A DNA stretch of 64,000 nucleotides from Symbiodinium natans (Eukaryota; Sar; Dinophyceae; Suessiales; Symbiodiniaceae). Positions within the stretch are counted from its first letter, which is position 1. Each line of letters opens with the position of its first letter. The DNA is taken from contig CAJNDS010001569.1 of assembly GCA_905221605.1 (NCBI GenBank), positions 62,001-126,000 of the forward strand. The letters run 5' to 3'. The translations under genes and the position numbers were made by a program. Of the stretch, positions 33,675-43,700 are shown one piece after another. Under the pieces are notes generated by a model. The model made no database searches and was not told where the DNA came from. It saw only the letters and a program-made list of their open reading frames with translations.

Positions 33675-33707
33675 AGCTAGCCCTAGCCACGCCCCGTTTT
33701 AAGATAC
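33675..33707 (+). repeat. left terminal inverted repeat (33 bp)
   Basis: It is exactly complementary to 37704-37736 and starts directly after the C8 run. Confidence 0.95.
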
Positions 33708-33965
33708 CACCCGAGCCCGACCCGCCCCCCAATCCCCAGCCTCAACTTTCCTCAAAGCCTGCCCATACTACCCTATACACACATTCTAGTAATAATCTAT
33801 CCCATAAACTCAAGCAACCCGCCAACTCCTACCCTCAACACCAAGCCTCAACCAATCCCGATAGAGTATTACATAATTTACGTAATATCTTATCCCGGTA
33901 AAACGGGGCGTGCCCCCTTGTAGAGTTTTATTGGGTTTTATAATATGGATAGTTATAAAACCGAA

Positions 33966-34210
33966 CTAGCAGTGTCTGGAGTTGTAATATCTGCGTGGTG
34001 CTTCTGTTATGTTAAAATCTATTTGATCTAGTTTTTCTTTGCTACATTTATATCGTGTTCCGTGTTTCTGAATATGTAAGACATTTTCATAACCATCTAT
34101 TAACTTCTTACGGCGATATTCATACATATCAATACATTTCCCATCACTTTCATCATAAAACTTCATCATCGCGTGTTTAGTCGGCACCCATGTTTTAATT
34201 TTGATTTCTT
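33966..34210 (-). pseudogene. unknown ORF of the TIR element, interrupted by the LINE
   Basis: On the minus strand an open frame runs into the LINE junction from the right and ends at TAG near 33966. Visible residues include DESDGKCIDMYEYRRKK and YENVLHIQKHGTRYKC, a Lys/Tyr-rich, basic, AT-coded protein with no family recognised. On the other side of the LINE (37643-37736), the same strand is open in the compatible frame right into the right TIR. The LINE therefore seems to have split an ORF that spanned much of the short element. No ATG was found in the part seen; the first in-frame codon that could initiate before the LINE is a GTG at 34187, so this may be an exon or a fragment. Confidence 0.5.
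34199..34210 (+). repeat. target-site duplication, left copy (LINE)
   Basis: TTTTGATTTCTT immediately precedes the first LINE base. The same 12 bases follow the GAA tail at 37631-37642. Confidence 0.93.
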
Positions 34211-34525
34211 AGAGTCAGCTTGACACACAAACCTGTCAGCAGGTCGAACAGTTTCAGACTCCATTGCGTCTCTAAGTAGTTGTATGGGTCCCCTGAGATT
34301 ATGTTTGTGTAAGAACTGCGCGTGAGTGACACGAGAGAGATGCACAGGATCATGATAGAGACTGCGCAGCTGCTTGAGTATTTGGACTTGGAGGAGTTGC
34401 GCACTAGCTTCTGTAAGCCCACAGCAGTTTAGCGCATAGGACACCGAGGACCAAATACAAGCCCGCCAGAGTTCAAACCTGACTTTGGTACTCAGAGCGT
34501 GTTTGCCACGCAGAATGCGAGCCAA
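34211..34525 (-). pseudogene. LINE post-RT region, inverted
   Basis: The minus-strand frame from 34525 reads LRGKHALSTKVRFELWRAC, SYALNCCGL, LKQLRSLYHDPVHLSR, THAQFLHKHNLRGPI. This is the typical C-terminal part of LINE reverse transcriptase ORFs after the catalytic core (thumb/connection, ...Y.L...G). It ends at the target duplication; the last codons of the open frame are flank, not LINE. Confidence 0.8.
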
Positions 34526-34529
34526 GCGC

Positions 34530-37065
34530 CAAAAGTTAGCTGCTCCCGCTGACTCTAACTGGTGGCAGCACGTCTATGCCACCATGCAAGACAGCCCCAA
34601 CGCCTCCCTAATTCAACTAGATAAGAGTATGGTCAAGTCCAGTGCCTGTCCGGTTTGTGGTCTCTAGTTTGCCTCTGAAACGGCTGTCCTGATCCATCAA
34701 GCTAAAAAGCACCCCGACCTTCCGCGTCCCGCGCAGCAACCCCGTGATTTTGTGCAACTACGTGATTCAATTAACGGACTCCCGCAATGCAGATATTGTC
34801 TGCGTAAATTCCCTCAGTGGCACGGCCTAAAACTACACATACAAAACCAGCACTGCCGAGCAGTCTCCACTTTACCCCCCAACGAACCTGTGCAGCCCAT
34901 GCTTTCAGATTCATGTCCTGACCGAATGCAATGTGCCTCTACACCTGCTGAACTGCATAAGTTGCCTACTGCTTTACAGCACACTGAGCCTGAGGCGCCT
35001 GCCTCTCGGATGCCGACACCTGAATCCCCACCGCGTGCACAGACGACGACATCCCAGGACTGGGCAGTCCCTAACCAGCTCTGGCAACTACTAAGGCAGA
35101 AGGCCACCAACGCAGTCTACAGCTTCCCACAGTGTTCGCACCTCAGCCAACACTGCGCCAAATGCGGACAATGGCTGGTTCATGCGCGCATGATGAAGGT
35201 TCACTGGCAGCAAAAACATGCTGACCTTTACACAGCATACAATGCAGCCGCTACCGCTTCAAGTAAAACCTTTCCGAGCCCTGGATCCCCCTGTGCTTTC
35301 TGTCAAGGACGTACGCTTAATCCGCGTTCACATAAAACTGAATGCACGGCCCTTTGGCAGTTCCTTGTTGCCTTTCATCATCACAGGACTACGCTTGAAG
35401 ATGGAGTCCCTGGATGCCGAAATGGATGGGATCTTCGGAACTGTCCAGGTCCAACAACTGCTACAGAATCCACAGAATCAGGGTGTACGGGCGAGGGAAG
35501 GGGGTGCCGAAGCACGGACCCCGAAGGCTGCCAGGCGAGAGGGCGGGAAGGGGAAGGGCGGCAAGTTCTCGCAGGGGTCGGAGGAGTCACTTGTTCACAT
35601 GCTCTCAAGATTGGTTCTCAGACAGGAAGCGTCTATCCAAGCCCTACGACAGAGCACAGGATGGGTCCTCTTCGTCGCACCGGGCCCACAGAGCCCACTT
35701 CAGCTCCTCTTTCGAGTTGCAGCGGATTGGCGTCAGCAAATGGCGGAAAGAACCCACCATGCGCCACTTCGAGTGGTACTTATTTTTCAACTCTTCCAGC
35801 TGCTTCAAACACGCCTGACACAAAGTACAACAATCGGAACAGGAGCAGAAGGAGGCCAGGGAGAAGGGTTGGCTCGTGGACAATGGGTGGGTATACCAGA
35901 GGTGGCAGCCGGCGACAAAAACACTAGGGGTAGACGACACTCGTCCCCCAGTCACCGCCGAGGCACTGCTCACTGCGCTGACAGCAGCACTGCCAGCTAT
36001 CCGGGAGGAGGGAGCCATCTCGAGGTTTCACGCGACACAGAAGCTGCAAGAGACACCTACTCGTGTGAGCACGTTCCTGCTGGATGTGGGACTGAGAAGC
36101 CCGAACGTCTTGAACCTTTGGCATCTGCTGGAGATGGCAAGGGGTCTCTCGGCACTTCAGATCTGCGGCCTCCAGATCAAACCAGAGGGTCTGAAGCGGT
36201 CCAAGCTTGCCACCGACGTCGCGCGCAAGCTCTAGCCGCAATACTAAGCTGCGTCCTCAACAACCCCAGCAACTTGTGTTATATTAACTCTTGGGTGCTT
36301 GCTTATCTGTGGACTTGTGCGCACCTTTCTGACTCCACTGGGCTCCTACTAGGTCGGTGTCCGCAAGCCTGGCGTGATGTGATGCATGCTGCATCACCTG
36401 TCAATATCTCTGCACTACCTTCCTGGAGAAGGCTGCTGCATGGATGGAAGGGACTGCACAGGCAGCATGATGCCTTTGAGTTTGCGTGCCATGTCAATGC
36501 AATGGACAGGCCGCTCATTCATACTGGCGAATGGCAGGCACGATTACGTAATGATGTTGGGTACCGCATTTGGGACAGGGGTGCCAAATATTACCCCATT
36601 GTCATGCGCTTCCCTGAACACCTTGATGAGCCCCTATCACTGCAGTCTGTCATCTTGCACTGGCATAATCAGCACGTTCCTTTTGCACTCAGTGATTCAC
36701 CTCCTGCTGTATGTCTCCTGCTTGCCAGGTATCAAACTAGGATTGGGGACAATGGTCGTGCTGAGATCACCAAAGATGAGCGCTCTGTCCTGCTCAATAG
36801 ACATCTCCAGCTGCCATGTTTCATACCGGACAGTACTGATTGTGTATGGCAACCATTTCAACTTACGGCAGCCGTCATTCACCATGGTCCTGACACCAGC
36901 TCAGGACATTACCAAGCGGTCCTGCTTCATGCTGAGACCACCTGGGAAAGACGACCATCGTCGTGCAAGGCCAACTAGCTTGGACACCCAATCGGTGCAG
37001 CAAGGTTGCTATATGCTGTACTTGACGAGGCGACTGCGTCCTGCTGGGGTGAGACGCCGGACTGA
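34530..37065 (+). pseudogene. LINE C-terminal region: C2H2-like zinc fingers plus ubiquitin-specific-protease-like domain
   Basis: Order seen: finger 1 CPVCGL...HQAKKH (34648-34712, with an in-frame TAG at 34665-34667), finger 2 CRYCLRKF...HIQNQH (34791-34855), finger 3 CAKCGQWL...HWQQKH (35155-35220), then CAFCQGRT...HKTEC. A basic linker follows, partly in a second frame (35.4-35.8 kb), then a leucine-rich stretch in a third frame (35876-36235). A protease-like domain at 36240-36980 shows a Cys box (NPSNLCYINSWVLAYLW), a QHDAFEF box (canonical QQDAxEF) and a His box (HHGPDTSSGHYQAVL). The last strand-like motif GCYMLYL (37009 on) is in another frame. So catalytic Cys and His are kept, but at least one stop and about three frame changes make this copy dead. 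Peptidase C19/USP similarity is by motif only. Confidence 0.75.
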
Positions 37066-37630
37066 GGGGTAGCAGGTGTCACTGGGCTGCCGTCTTCCGG
37101 CCCCTGTGTGTGCCCATTTCACTTCTTCGCTGTGGGCTATTTTTGCTCATGTCCATCTTTGCACTTTGGCCTGTACTGGGGACATGCCTCTGATGCCACT
37201 TTGCCTTGCTAGCGTTGAAAATAAGTCAGCTTACCCTCTGCTGGCATGCCTCAATTGCCATGCAGCATTCCACATTGCCTGCACGTCTGCCAGTCGCCTT
37301 GTGTCTGGTACTACACGTGGCTTGAGGTCCATGGTTCAATCCCGCAGGCTGAGCGATGCAGTAGCAGTCTACTCACTCTGCTTGGCGTCTGTGAAACAGT
37401 TGCCATGTATTCTCACTTATCCTTTTCCTCTGTTTCTCTCCCTCTCTGTACAGTGTACATTCTCTGCGATGTGTTTACTTGCGCTGCTGTAGTTTTTGAG
37501 TTCATGGTCATTCGTGACGTTCTCAGGGCATTTGAGTTTAACTCATTTGTGCGTATACTTACGCCGGGTCACTCCGCCAATGTGTGGACGCGAAGCTTGG
37601 ATTCGCTCGCTGCGTTGGAAGAAGAAGAAG

Positions 37631-37642
37631 TTTTGATTTCTT
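37631..37642 (+). repeat. target-site duplication, right copy (LINE)
   Basis: TTTTGATTTCTT follows the LINE 3' tail (GAAGAAGAAGAAG) and repeats 34199-34210 exactly. Confidence 0.93.
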
Positions 37643-37703
37643 TAATATTACTATAGTGTTCTGATGCCAACAATTCAAGTACTGTGTGTCTATAGATAAA
37701 CTC

Positions 37704-37736
37704 GTATCTTAAAACGGGGCGTGGCTAGGGCTAGCT
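37704..37736 (-). repeat. right terminal inverted repeat (33 bp)
   Basis: It is the exact reverse complement of 33675-33707 and is followed by a C9 run. Confidence 0.95.
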
Positions 37737-37744
37737 CCCCCCCC

Positions 37745-40570
37745 CAGAGTCCTCGAACGGGTTTTGGGGTGTGTGTTGGGCGGTTCGCAGGCGAGTTCCA
37801 AAGATGGTTCACGACTTCCTTGAGTTTAGGGTTTAGGGTTTAGGGTTTAGGGTTTGTGGGCCTACTTGCAGCTACACTGCTACACTAGAACCTTCAAATA
37901 TTTGATCGTTCCGACAAGGTTTCGTCATACAGCTCTCTGCTCCTAAGCAAACCCAAGCCCCAAACTCCTAAATCCCAAACCCGTAAACCCTAGACCCTAA
38001 ACCCTAAACCCGAAACCCTTGGAGTTGGCGGAGTGTATAAGCGGCTCAAACCCCTCGCACTGGCACGTCAGGCGGGCGGCGAGTAACGTGTCACCAAGTC
38101 GGGGGATCCGTTCCCTCAAAGTCTCACTCCGTTTCACACACCATTTGTAGGGTTTAGGGTTTAGGGTTTAGGGGTTAGGGTTTAGGGTTTGGGGTTTGGG
38201 GTTTGAGAGAATCCAGAGGTAGCACCGGAATGCCCACCCCCAGATATCCCAACACCGCGTTCCGCAGAGTCTCCCTCTGAAGTTCCCCAGGTGCCTGTGA
38301 TATCAGATATATCATGCATAAAATAAATATGAATAGATAACGTACAAAGAAATGGATAAATAAATAAGTATAAATAAATACATATATATATAACATATAC
38401 AAGCATAGTAATCTGATATAAGATCATCGAATATACATAATCCAACACACAGATATCTATGTAGCGCCGGGTCAAGAAGGAGGGTTTAGGGTGCAGGTAT
38501 TAGGCCAGCGTCTCACCCGGTAAGAAAGCGAAGGCAGCCGGGGGGTGCGAAGCGATGTATCGCCCGGCCCAATGTACAAACCGGGGTTCTCCCCAGAGCA
38601 CGGCTCCCCGAAGTGGCGGAAGGTGTAGGGTTTGTTTAGGGCCTATGGTCCCGGGTCCAGGGTCTGGGGTTTAGGGTTTAGGGTTTAGGAGGTTTACCAA
38701 GTAAAGACAGTGAGAACCGCCAGCCTGTGGGACAGAAGAGCCTTTAATCTTTGAGCCCCCTGAGCCCCAAAACCCCCTTTAAACCATCCAAAAGCCCTAA
38801 GCACCGGAGTTCTAAGACACCAACCCCGACGAACACGAGAGGGCCAAGCCCTCTCAAACCTCCCACCTGCACGATTTAGGGTTTAGGGTTAAACCCTAAA
38901 GCTCACGCCTCCACAGTTAAATCCTTCGCTCAAGTACCCGAAGCCTTGGCCAACAAGCCCTCAAGCACCCAGAAACCCCTTCGTCATAGGTCATAGGAAG
39001 GGTGCCGTGATCCCGAGAAGCTCCAGATCAGCATTGCTCATGGATGAGCACCACTCACCAGCGGCAGGGTTCGGGGCGCGCAGCCAACCAGGTCGGATAG
39101 GAACGTTTCCAGCATGTGTGAACTGCCAACATACGGCAGGCAGTCGCCCGAAGCAGAGCACTTAGCCAAGGAGCTCGGACTGTTAAACGAAGCCCTAAAC
39201 CTTCCAACCTTAGCCAAACCTCTAAAGCCTGAACCCCAACCTTCCCCGGTTCCCTTCCCTCCCCAAAGCGCCTCGAACCCAAGCCGCGGGGGCGTGGAAG
39301 TTGCACGCCGGGGTCGACAGCTCCAACTCGGAGAGTTCATTTCGGGTTCAGCAGGGGTTAGAGCTCATGAGGGGTTGAGATTTTTTAGGGCTTGTAGGGT
39401 TTGAATCCAGGATATAGGGAAAAGGGGGTCGGGTTTCCAAGGGTTTTGGGTAGGAATGGCGCAGAAGCCAGGAAGCAGGGTGTCCCTCCCCCGACGTCGG
39501 CCCTAGACTCAAAAAAGGCACAGAGGCATGGAGCTTTCTGCTGAGGGTGCCCTAAAGTGTACCGCCACGAACCCTAAACCCTAAACCCTAAACCCTAAAC
39601 CCTAAACCCTAAACTCTAAACCCTAAACCCGAAACCCGCACCCTAAACCCTAAACCCTAAACCCTAAACCCTAAACCCTAAACCCTAAACCCTAAACCCT
39701 AAACCCTAAACCCTAAACCCTAAACCCTAAACCCTAAACCCTAAACCCTAAACCCTAAACAGGCTTCGGCCTTCACAGGTGGTGTCAGAGTTTCGAGGTT
39801 TTGGGCTTAGGGTTTTGGGTGTTCAGGGGTTTGGGGTTCACAAGCCCTACGCTCCAAACCCTAAACCCTAAACCCTGTGTCGGAGTGCCGTGGCCCAAAA
39901 GCTTCCGCCGCGGCCCAGCTCAATTTTCCGTGGCCGAGCTCCAGCCAAAGACCCACGGCTCATCCATTTCGAGTTTAGGGCTTTTGGGGTTTAGGGCATA
40001 GGGTTTAGGGTTTAGGGTTTAGCGCTTTTCGGGTTTAGGGTTTTGCGTTTTGGGGTTTAGGGTTTAGGGCTTCGGGTCAGGGTCCAGGGTGGCTTTGGGT
40101 AGGGCCCGGAAAACCCCAGAAACTTAAGAGCATGGCCTTTCTACAAATTTGGGGACCTTATTTAAAGATCGAGTAGAGTGAGGGGAACCTTTAAACTTTG
40201 ACTCTTGTAGCTGAAAAGACAAAGGCCAAACCCTAAACCCTAAACCCATGTCTATGTTGATCCCAGCTCCGCCCTCGCGTGAAAGGAAGTTCAGGGCACT
40301 GGGCGCTTCTTGGGGTTGAGGAAAAGCTGTTTGGGGTTAAGGATTTAGGGTTTAGGGTGTAGGGTTTAGGGCTTCTACGGTAGTTTAATGGTTTGAGGAG
40401 TTTGGGGTTTCGGGGGTTGTGATGGAAAACAAACCAAACAGAACACCTTGAAGCTGAAGCCCCGACCCGAAACAAGAGTCCATCAACCACCCAACACTTG
40501 CCCACCAAACACCCAATCCCCCCAAACCCGCAGAAACCCCAAACCCGAAACTCTTCAAGCCATTTGCCCT
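37745..40570. other. stretch without recognised gene
   Basis: Alternating G-rich (37822-37855, 38150-38210, 38660-38690, 39965-40075, 40345-40370) and C-rich (37960-38015, 39570-39760) telomere-like blocks, and an AT-rich patch at 38290-38460. By the polarity seen around known exons, exons might lie at 38020-38145 and 39765-39960, but I could not read a convincing frame in either. Confidence 0.6.
39570..39760 (-). repeat. (CCCTAAA)n, long near-perfect array
   Basis: About 27 units with few variants, in a stretch with no recognised gene. Confidence 0.97.
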
Positions 40571-40770
40571 CAACCCTAAGCCCTAAGCCCTAAACCCTAA
40601 ACCCTAAACCCTAAACCCTAAACCCTAAACCCTAAACCCTAAACCCTAAACCCTAAACCCTAAACCCTAAACCCTAAACCCTCAAGCCCTAAAGCCCTAA
40701 AGCCCTAAACCCTAAACCCTAAACCCTAAACCCTAAAACCTTAAACCCTAAAGCCCTAAACCCCACACCC
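40571..40770 (-). repeat. (CCCTAAA)n before the first exon of the mucin-like gene
   Basis: About 26 units, partly GCCCTAAA, ending 14 bases before the ATG at 40784. Confidence 0.97.
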
Positions 40771-40783
40771 TACCAGGATCAGC

Positions 40784-43700
40784 ATGTTCCGCTGGGCCGG
40801 CCTCCTCTTTGCGCAGCTGGCCGTGGTGGGGGCCGTAGACAAGCCCGTGGCTTGGACGTGGGAATTTACAGGGTCCCTAGAGGTTGGAGTTCAGGGCTCA
40901 AGGGTTTAGGTTTGGGCTCTAGGATTTGGGGTTCAGGGTTTAGGGTTTGGGGTTTAGTGTTGCTAGCTTTTGTTCTTACGATTTTTCAGGGTGTTGCCTC
41001 AAAACTAGTGGCACCTTTGTGGGGGTCGAGGGTTAAAAAGGGTCGGGGATTCTGCAATATTTGGGCCATGAAGGGAGACCCTGAGGGGTTTAGGGTTTAG
41101 GGGTTAGGGGTTAGGGTTTAGGGTTTAGGGTTTAGGGTTTGGGGTTTATGAGGCTGGGAAGCTCCCTTTTTGTGTGAGGTCAAGCAGTGGCTGGCAGGCT
41201 AGTGTGAGGTCAACCGGAAACCCGACACCCTCTCGAAACACACGAGGCGAGCCCTGTCAAACCCCAAACCCCGAAACCCCAAACCCCCAACCCCCAACCC
41301 CCAACCCCCAACCCCAAACCCCAAACCTCAAACCCTAAACCCTAAACCCCCGATGGCTCCCCGGTTCCCATAACCACTGACACTAAATATTTAGGCTCTC
41401 AGGTTACATGGGACAAGGCCACTAAGCATGCCATAGAAGCTCGTAAATCCAAGGCGCACATTTCCTACATCAAACTCCAACATTTCTGGAGGTCACGCAT
41501 CAATTCTAGAACTAAAACTAGAATCTTCCATGCCATAGTCTTGCCTACATTACTGTACGGATTGGATATGGTACCACAAATATCTTCGGAGAGCACTAGG
41601 AGTCAAGGACTCATATTATTCACACATCTCGAACCGAAGGGTATGGACGCTAGCTGGCCGCCCCACGCTACCATCCCAAATTCTGACCTCTGCCCAGTTA
41701 AAGCAATTGGCAAATACCTTGGCTACACCGCCCAACAATCCGGTGCACCATGTAGTATACTCTCCGGGTTGTAAAGATAGGATCAAATTCACGAAGTCTT
41801 CACACAGAGGACATCCCCAAAGATATTGGCTGGAACTCAATACCGAGTATGCATTACCGGTGCTTAAAGAATACATAAGGCTAAACCGCATAAACACGGA
41901 GGAGCAAAGGCAAGACTTCTTAGGCCTCAAACACCTCCTTAATAGGGACCCCCTCTTCCTGTCTTTCCTGGAATCTGCGCCGACGCGCTGCCCCCACTTG
42001 TTCAAAAGACACGCCAAAGCTCTTGCATGCGCATGGCTGCCATAAAAAAAAAAACCCCAAACCCTAAACCCCAAACCCTAAACCCTAAACCCTAAACCCT
42101 AAACCCTAAACCCCAAACCCCAAACCGCCCAAACCCTAAACACCCCAAAAGCTCGACCTCAGGATGGCTGCAGCGACGCGCAGTGGACCACGCAGTGCTC
42201 TGGTGGTGCCACGTGCCAATCCTTAGCGGATGCCGGGCTCACGTGTCTTGCTGTGAGCCTCCTGGCTGAGGGGTTTGCAAAGGGTTTAGGGTTTCGGGTT
42301 TAGGGTTTAGGGTTTAGGGTTGCTCTCTATTGGTCCGGGTAAGGGGTTTGGGGCCCAAGTTTTACACAAAGCTTGGGTCTTCTGTTGAAAGAAGTCGGGA
42401 TTGAGGCTTTGTTGGGCAGCAGTAGAGCAGTACGAAGACGAGGGTTTGGCGGTCTTGCTTGTGCGCGTCCTAGGCATGGTGGGGAACTGTGATGTGGCAT
42501 GCGCCGAACCCTGCTGCATCACAACCACCACCACCACCATGACCCACACCGCCACAAGCGTGACGCACACCACCACGGCATCCACGGTGACGGTCTCCGA
42601 GACCACGGTGACCGCCACCACCACAGCCACCAGCGTGACCCACACGGAGACGGCGACAACCGTGACACAAACGGGGTCCAGCACACACACGGAGACGTCG
42701 GTGACGGCCACCTGCACCCCGGAGTCGATTCAGTGCGGCTCTCCACTTTAGAGTTTAGGGTTTAGGGTTTAGGGTTTAGGGTTTAGGGTGCCAAGTTCAA
42801 GAACTGGAACCCCCAAAAGCCCAAGACCTTATTTGGGCTTGGCTTTCTCGGTTTTTTTGTTGCGGGCTGACGTTTTCATCGGGACGGGAGGAACCCCCCT
42901 TTTGAGGTTTAGGGTTGATAGCTTAGGGTTGACAACCATTCCACCCAAGAAGCAGGGACCCTACAGATGTAGTTGTAGTATGCAAGGGACCATTTTAGAA
43001 TGTCATTTCAAAGTGGGGCCACCAATCTGATCCCTAAACCCTTGTCTTGTCAAACAGAAGTCTAGGCCTAAACCCCGAACCTTAAACCCTAAACACTAAA
43101 CCCTCAACGCTCTTTGGCCCCCCTTCAGACACCATCACCACCACGGACACGACCACGGCCACGCGAACGACGACCCAGGGTCCGGCGGCGGTGGTCACGC
43201 TGGTGCTGCAGGTGTGGGATGTTGTGTGGGGGGTTGCAAGGCTCAGGGATTTAGGGTTTTAGGGTTTTAGAATTTTAGGGTTTGAGGGGCTTGAGGGTTT
43301 GAGGGTTTTTGAGGGTTTTTCGGGTTTACGGTTTTAGGGTTTCTAGGGCTTCAGGGTTTTATGCTTTCAGGGTTTCGATGGGGCTGAGGGAAGCCGAGGG
43401 TTAAATGGGTTCTTAAAGCTCTCAGGGTTGATTTCTAGAGGTTCAGGGGTTTAGGGTTTGGGGTTTAGGGTTTAGGGTTTAGAATTTAGGGTTTAGGGTT
43501 TAGGGGTGCGGGGGTTTTGGGGGGGTTTCTGGGGGTTTAGGCTTCGAGGTTTTGGGCTGTAATTGCAATCATACGCTCTTAGCCTTTTCCCGCGCCATAC
43601 TTCATACGATAGTATGCTAGGCCCCATGCCATGCTATCATACACCATGCTGCACTATACTGTTATATGAACACCAATGCTATTACCAAATACTAATTTTC

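Larger units (their letters stand above)
34211..37630 (+). mobile_element. LINE-type retrotransposon copy with inverted 5' segment and C-terminal zinc-finger/USP region
   Basis: The insertion is delimited by a 12-bp target-site duplication and ends in (GAA)n at about 37618-37630. The first part (34211 to about 34530) encodes the region just downstream of reverse transcriptase on the minus strand; the rest encodes its downstream zinc fingers and protease domain on the plus strand. GCTGACTCTA occurs at both the outer end of the inverted piece (complement, 34206-34215) and the start of the plus part (about 34548-34557). This is the structure left by twin priming: 5' truncation, inversion and short overlap. 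No RT core is present. The element is related to dinoflagellate LINE-like sequences by its overall layout; clade not assigned. Confidence 0.88.
33675..37736. mobile_element. TIR-bearing DNA element interrupted by a LINE (composite)
   Basis: A perfect 33-bp inverted repeat bounds the element: 33675-33707 begins AGCTAGCCCTAGCCACGCCC and 37704-37736 is its exact reverse complement. It is flanked by C8 (33667-33674) and C9 (37737-37745), compatible with an 8-bp target duplication or insertion in a poly-C tract. Taking out the LINE leaves an element of about 630 bp (33675-34210 plus 37643-37736), AT-rich relative to the surroundings. A third partial copy of the terminus (AAAACGGGGCGTG) occurs internally at 33900-33912. 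No transposase is recognised. The superfamily is unknown; hAT-like would fit an 8-bp duplication but is not shown. Confidence 0.88.

Noticed and set aside
35644-36241. Minus-strand open frames in the LINE
   Set aside because: They are antisense to the zinc-finger/protease region, with no features of their own.
33675-37736. Treating the zinc-finger/USP gene as cargo of the TIR element
   Set aside because: The inner target-site duplication and GAA tail show that it belongs to a separately inserted LINE.
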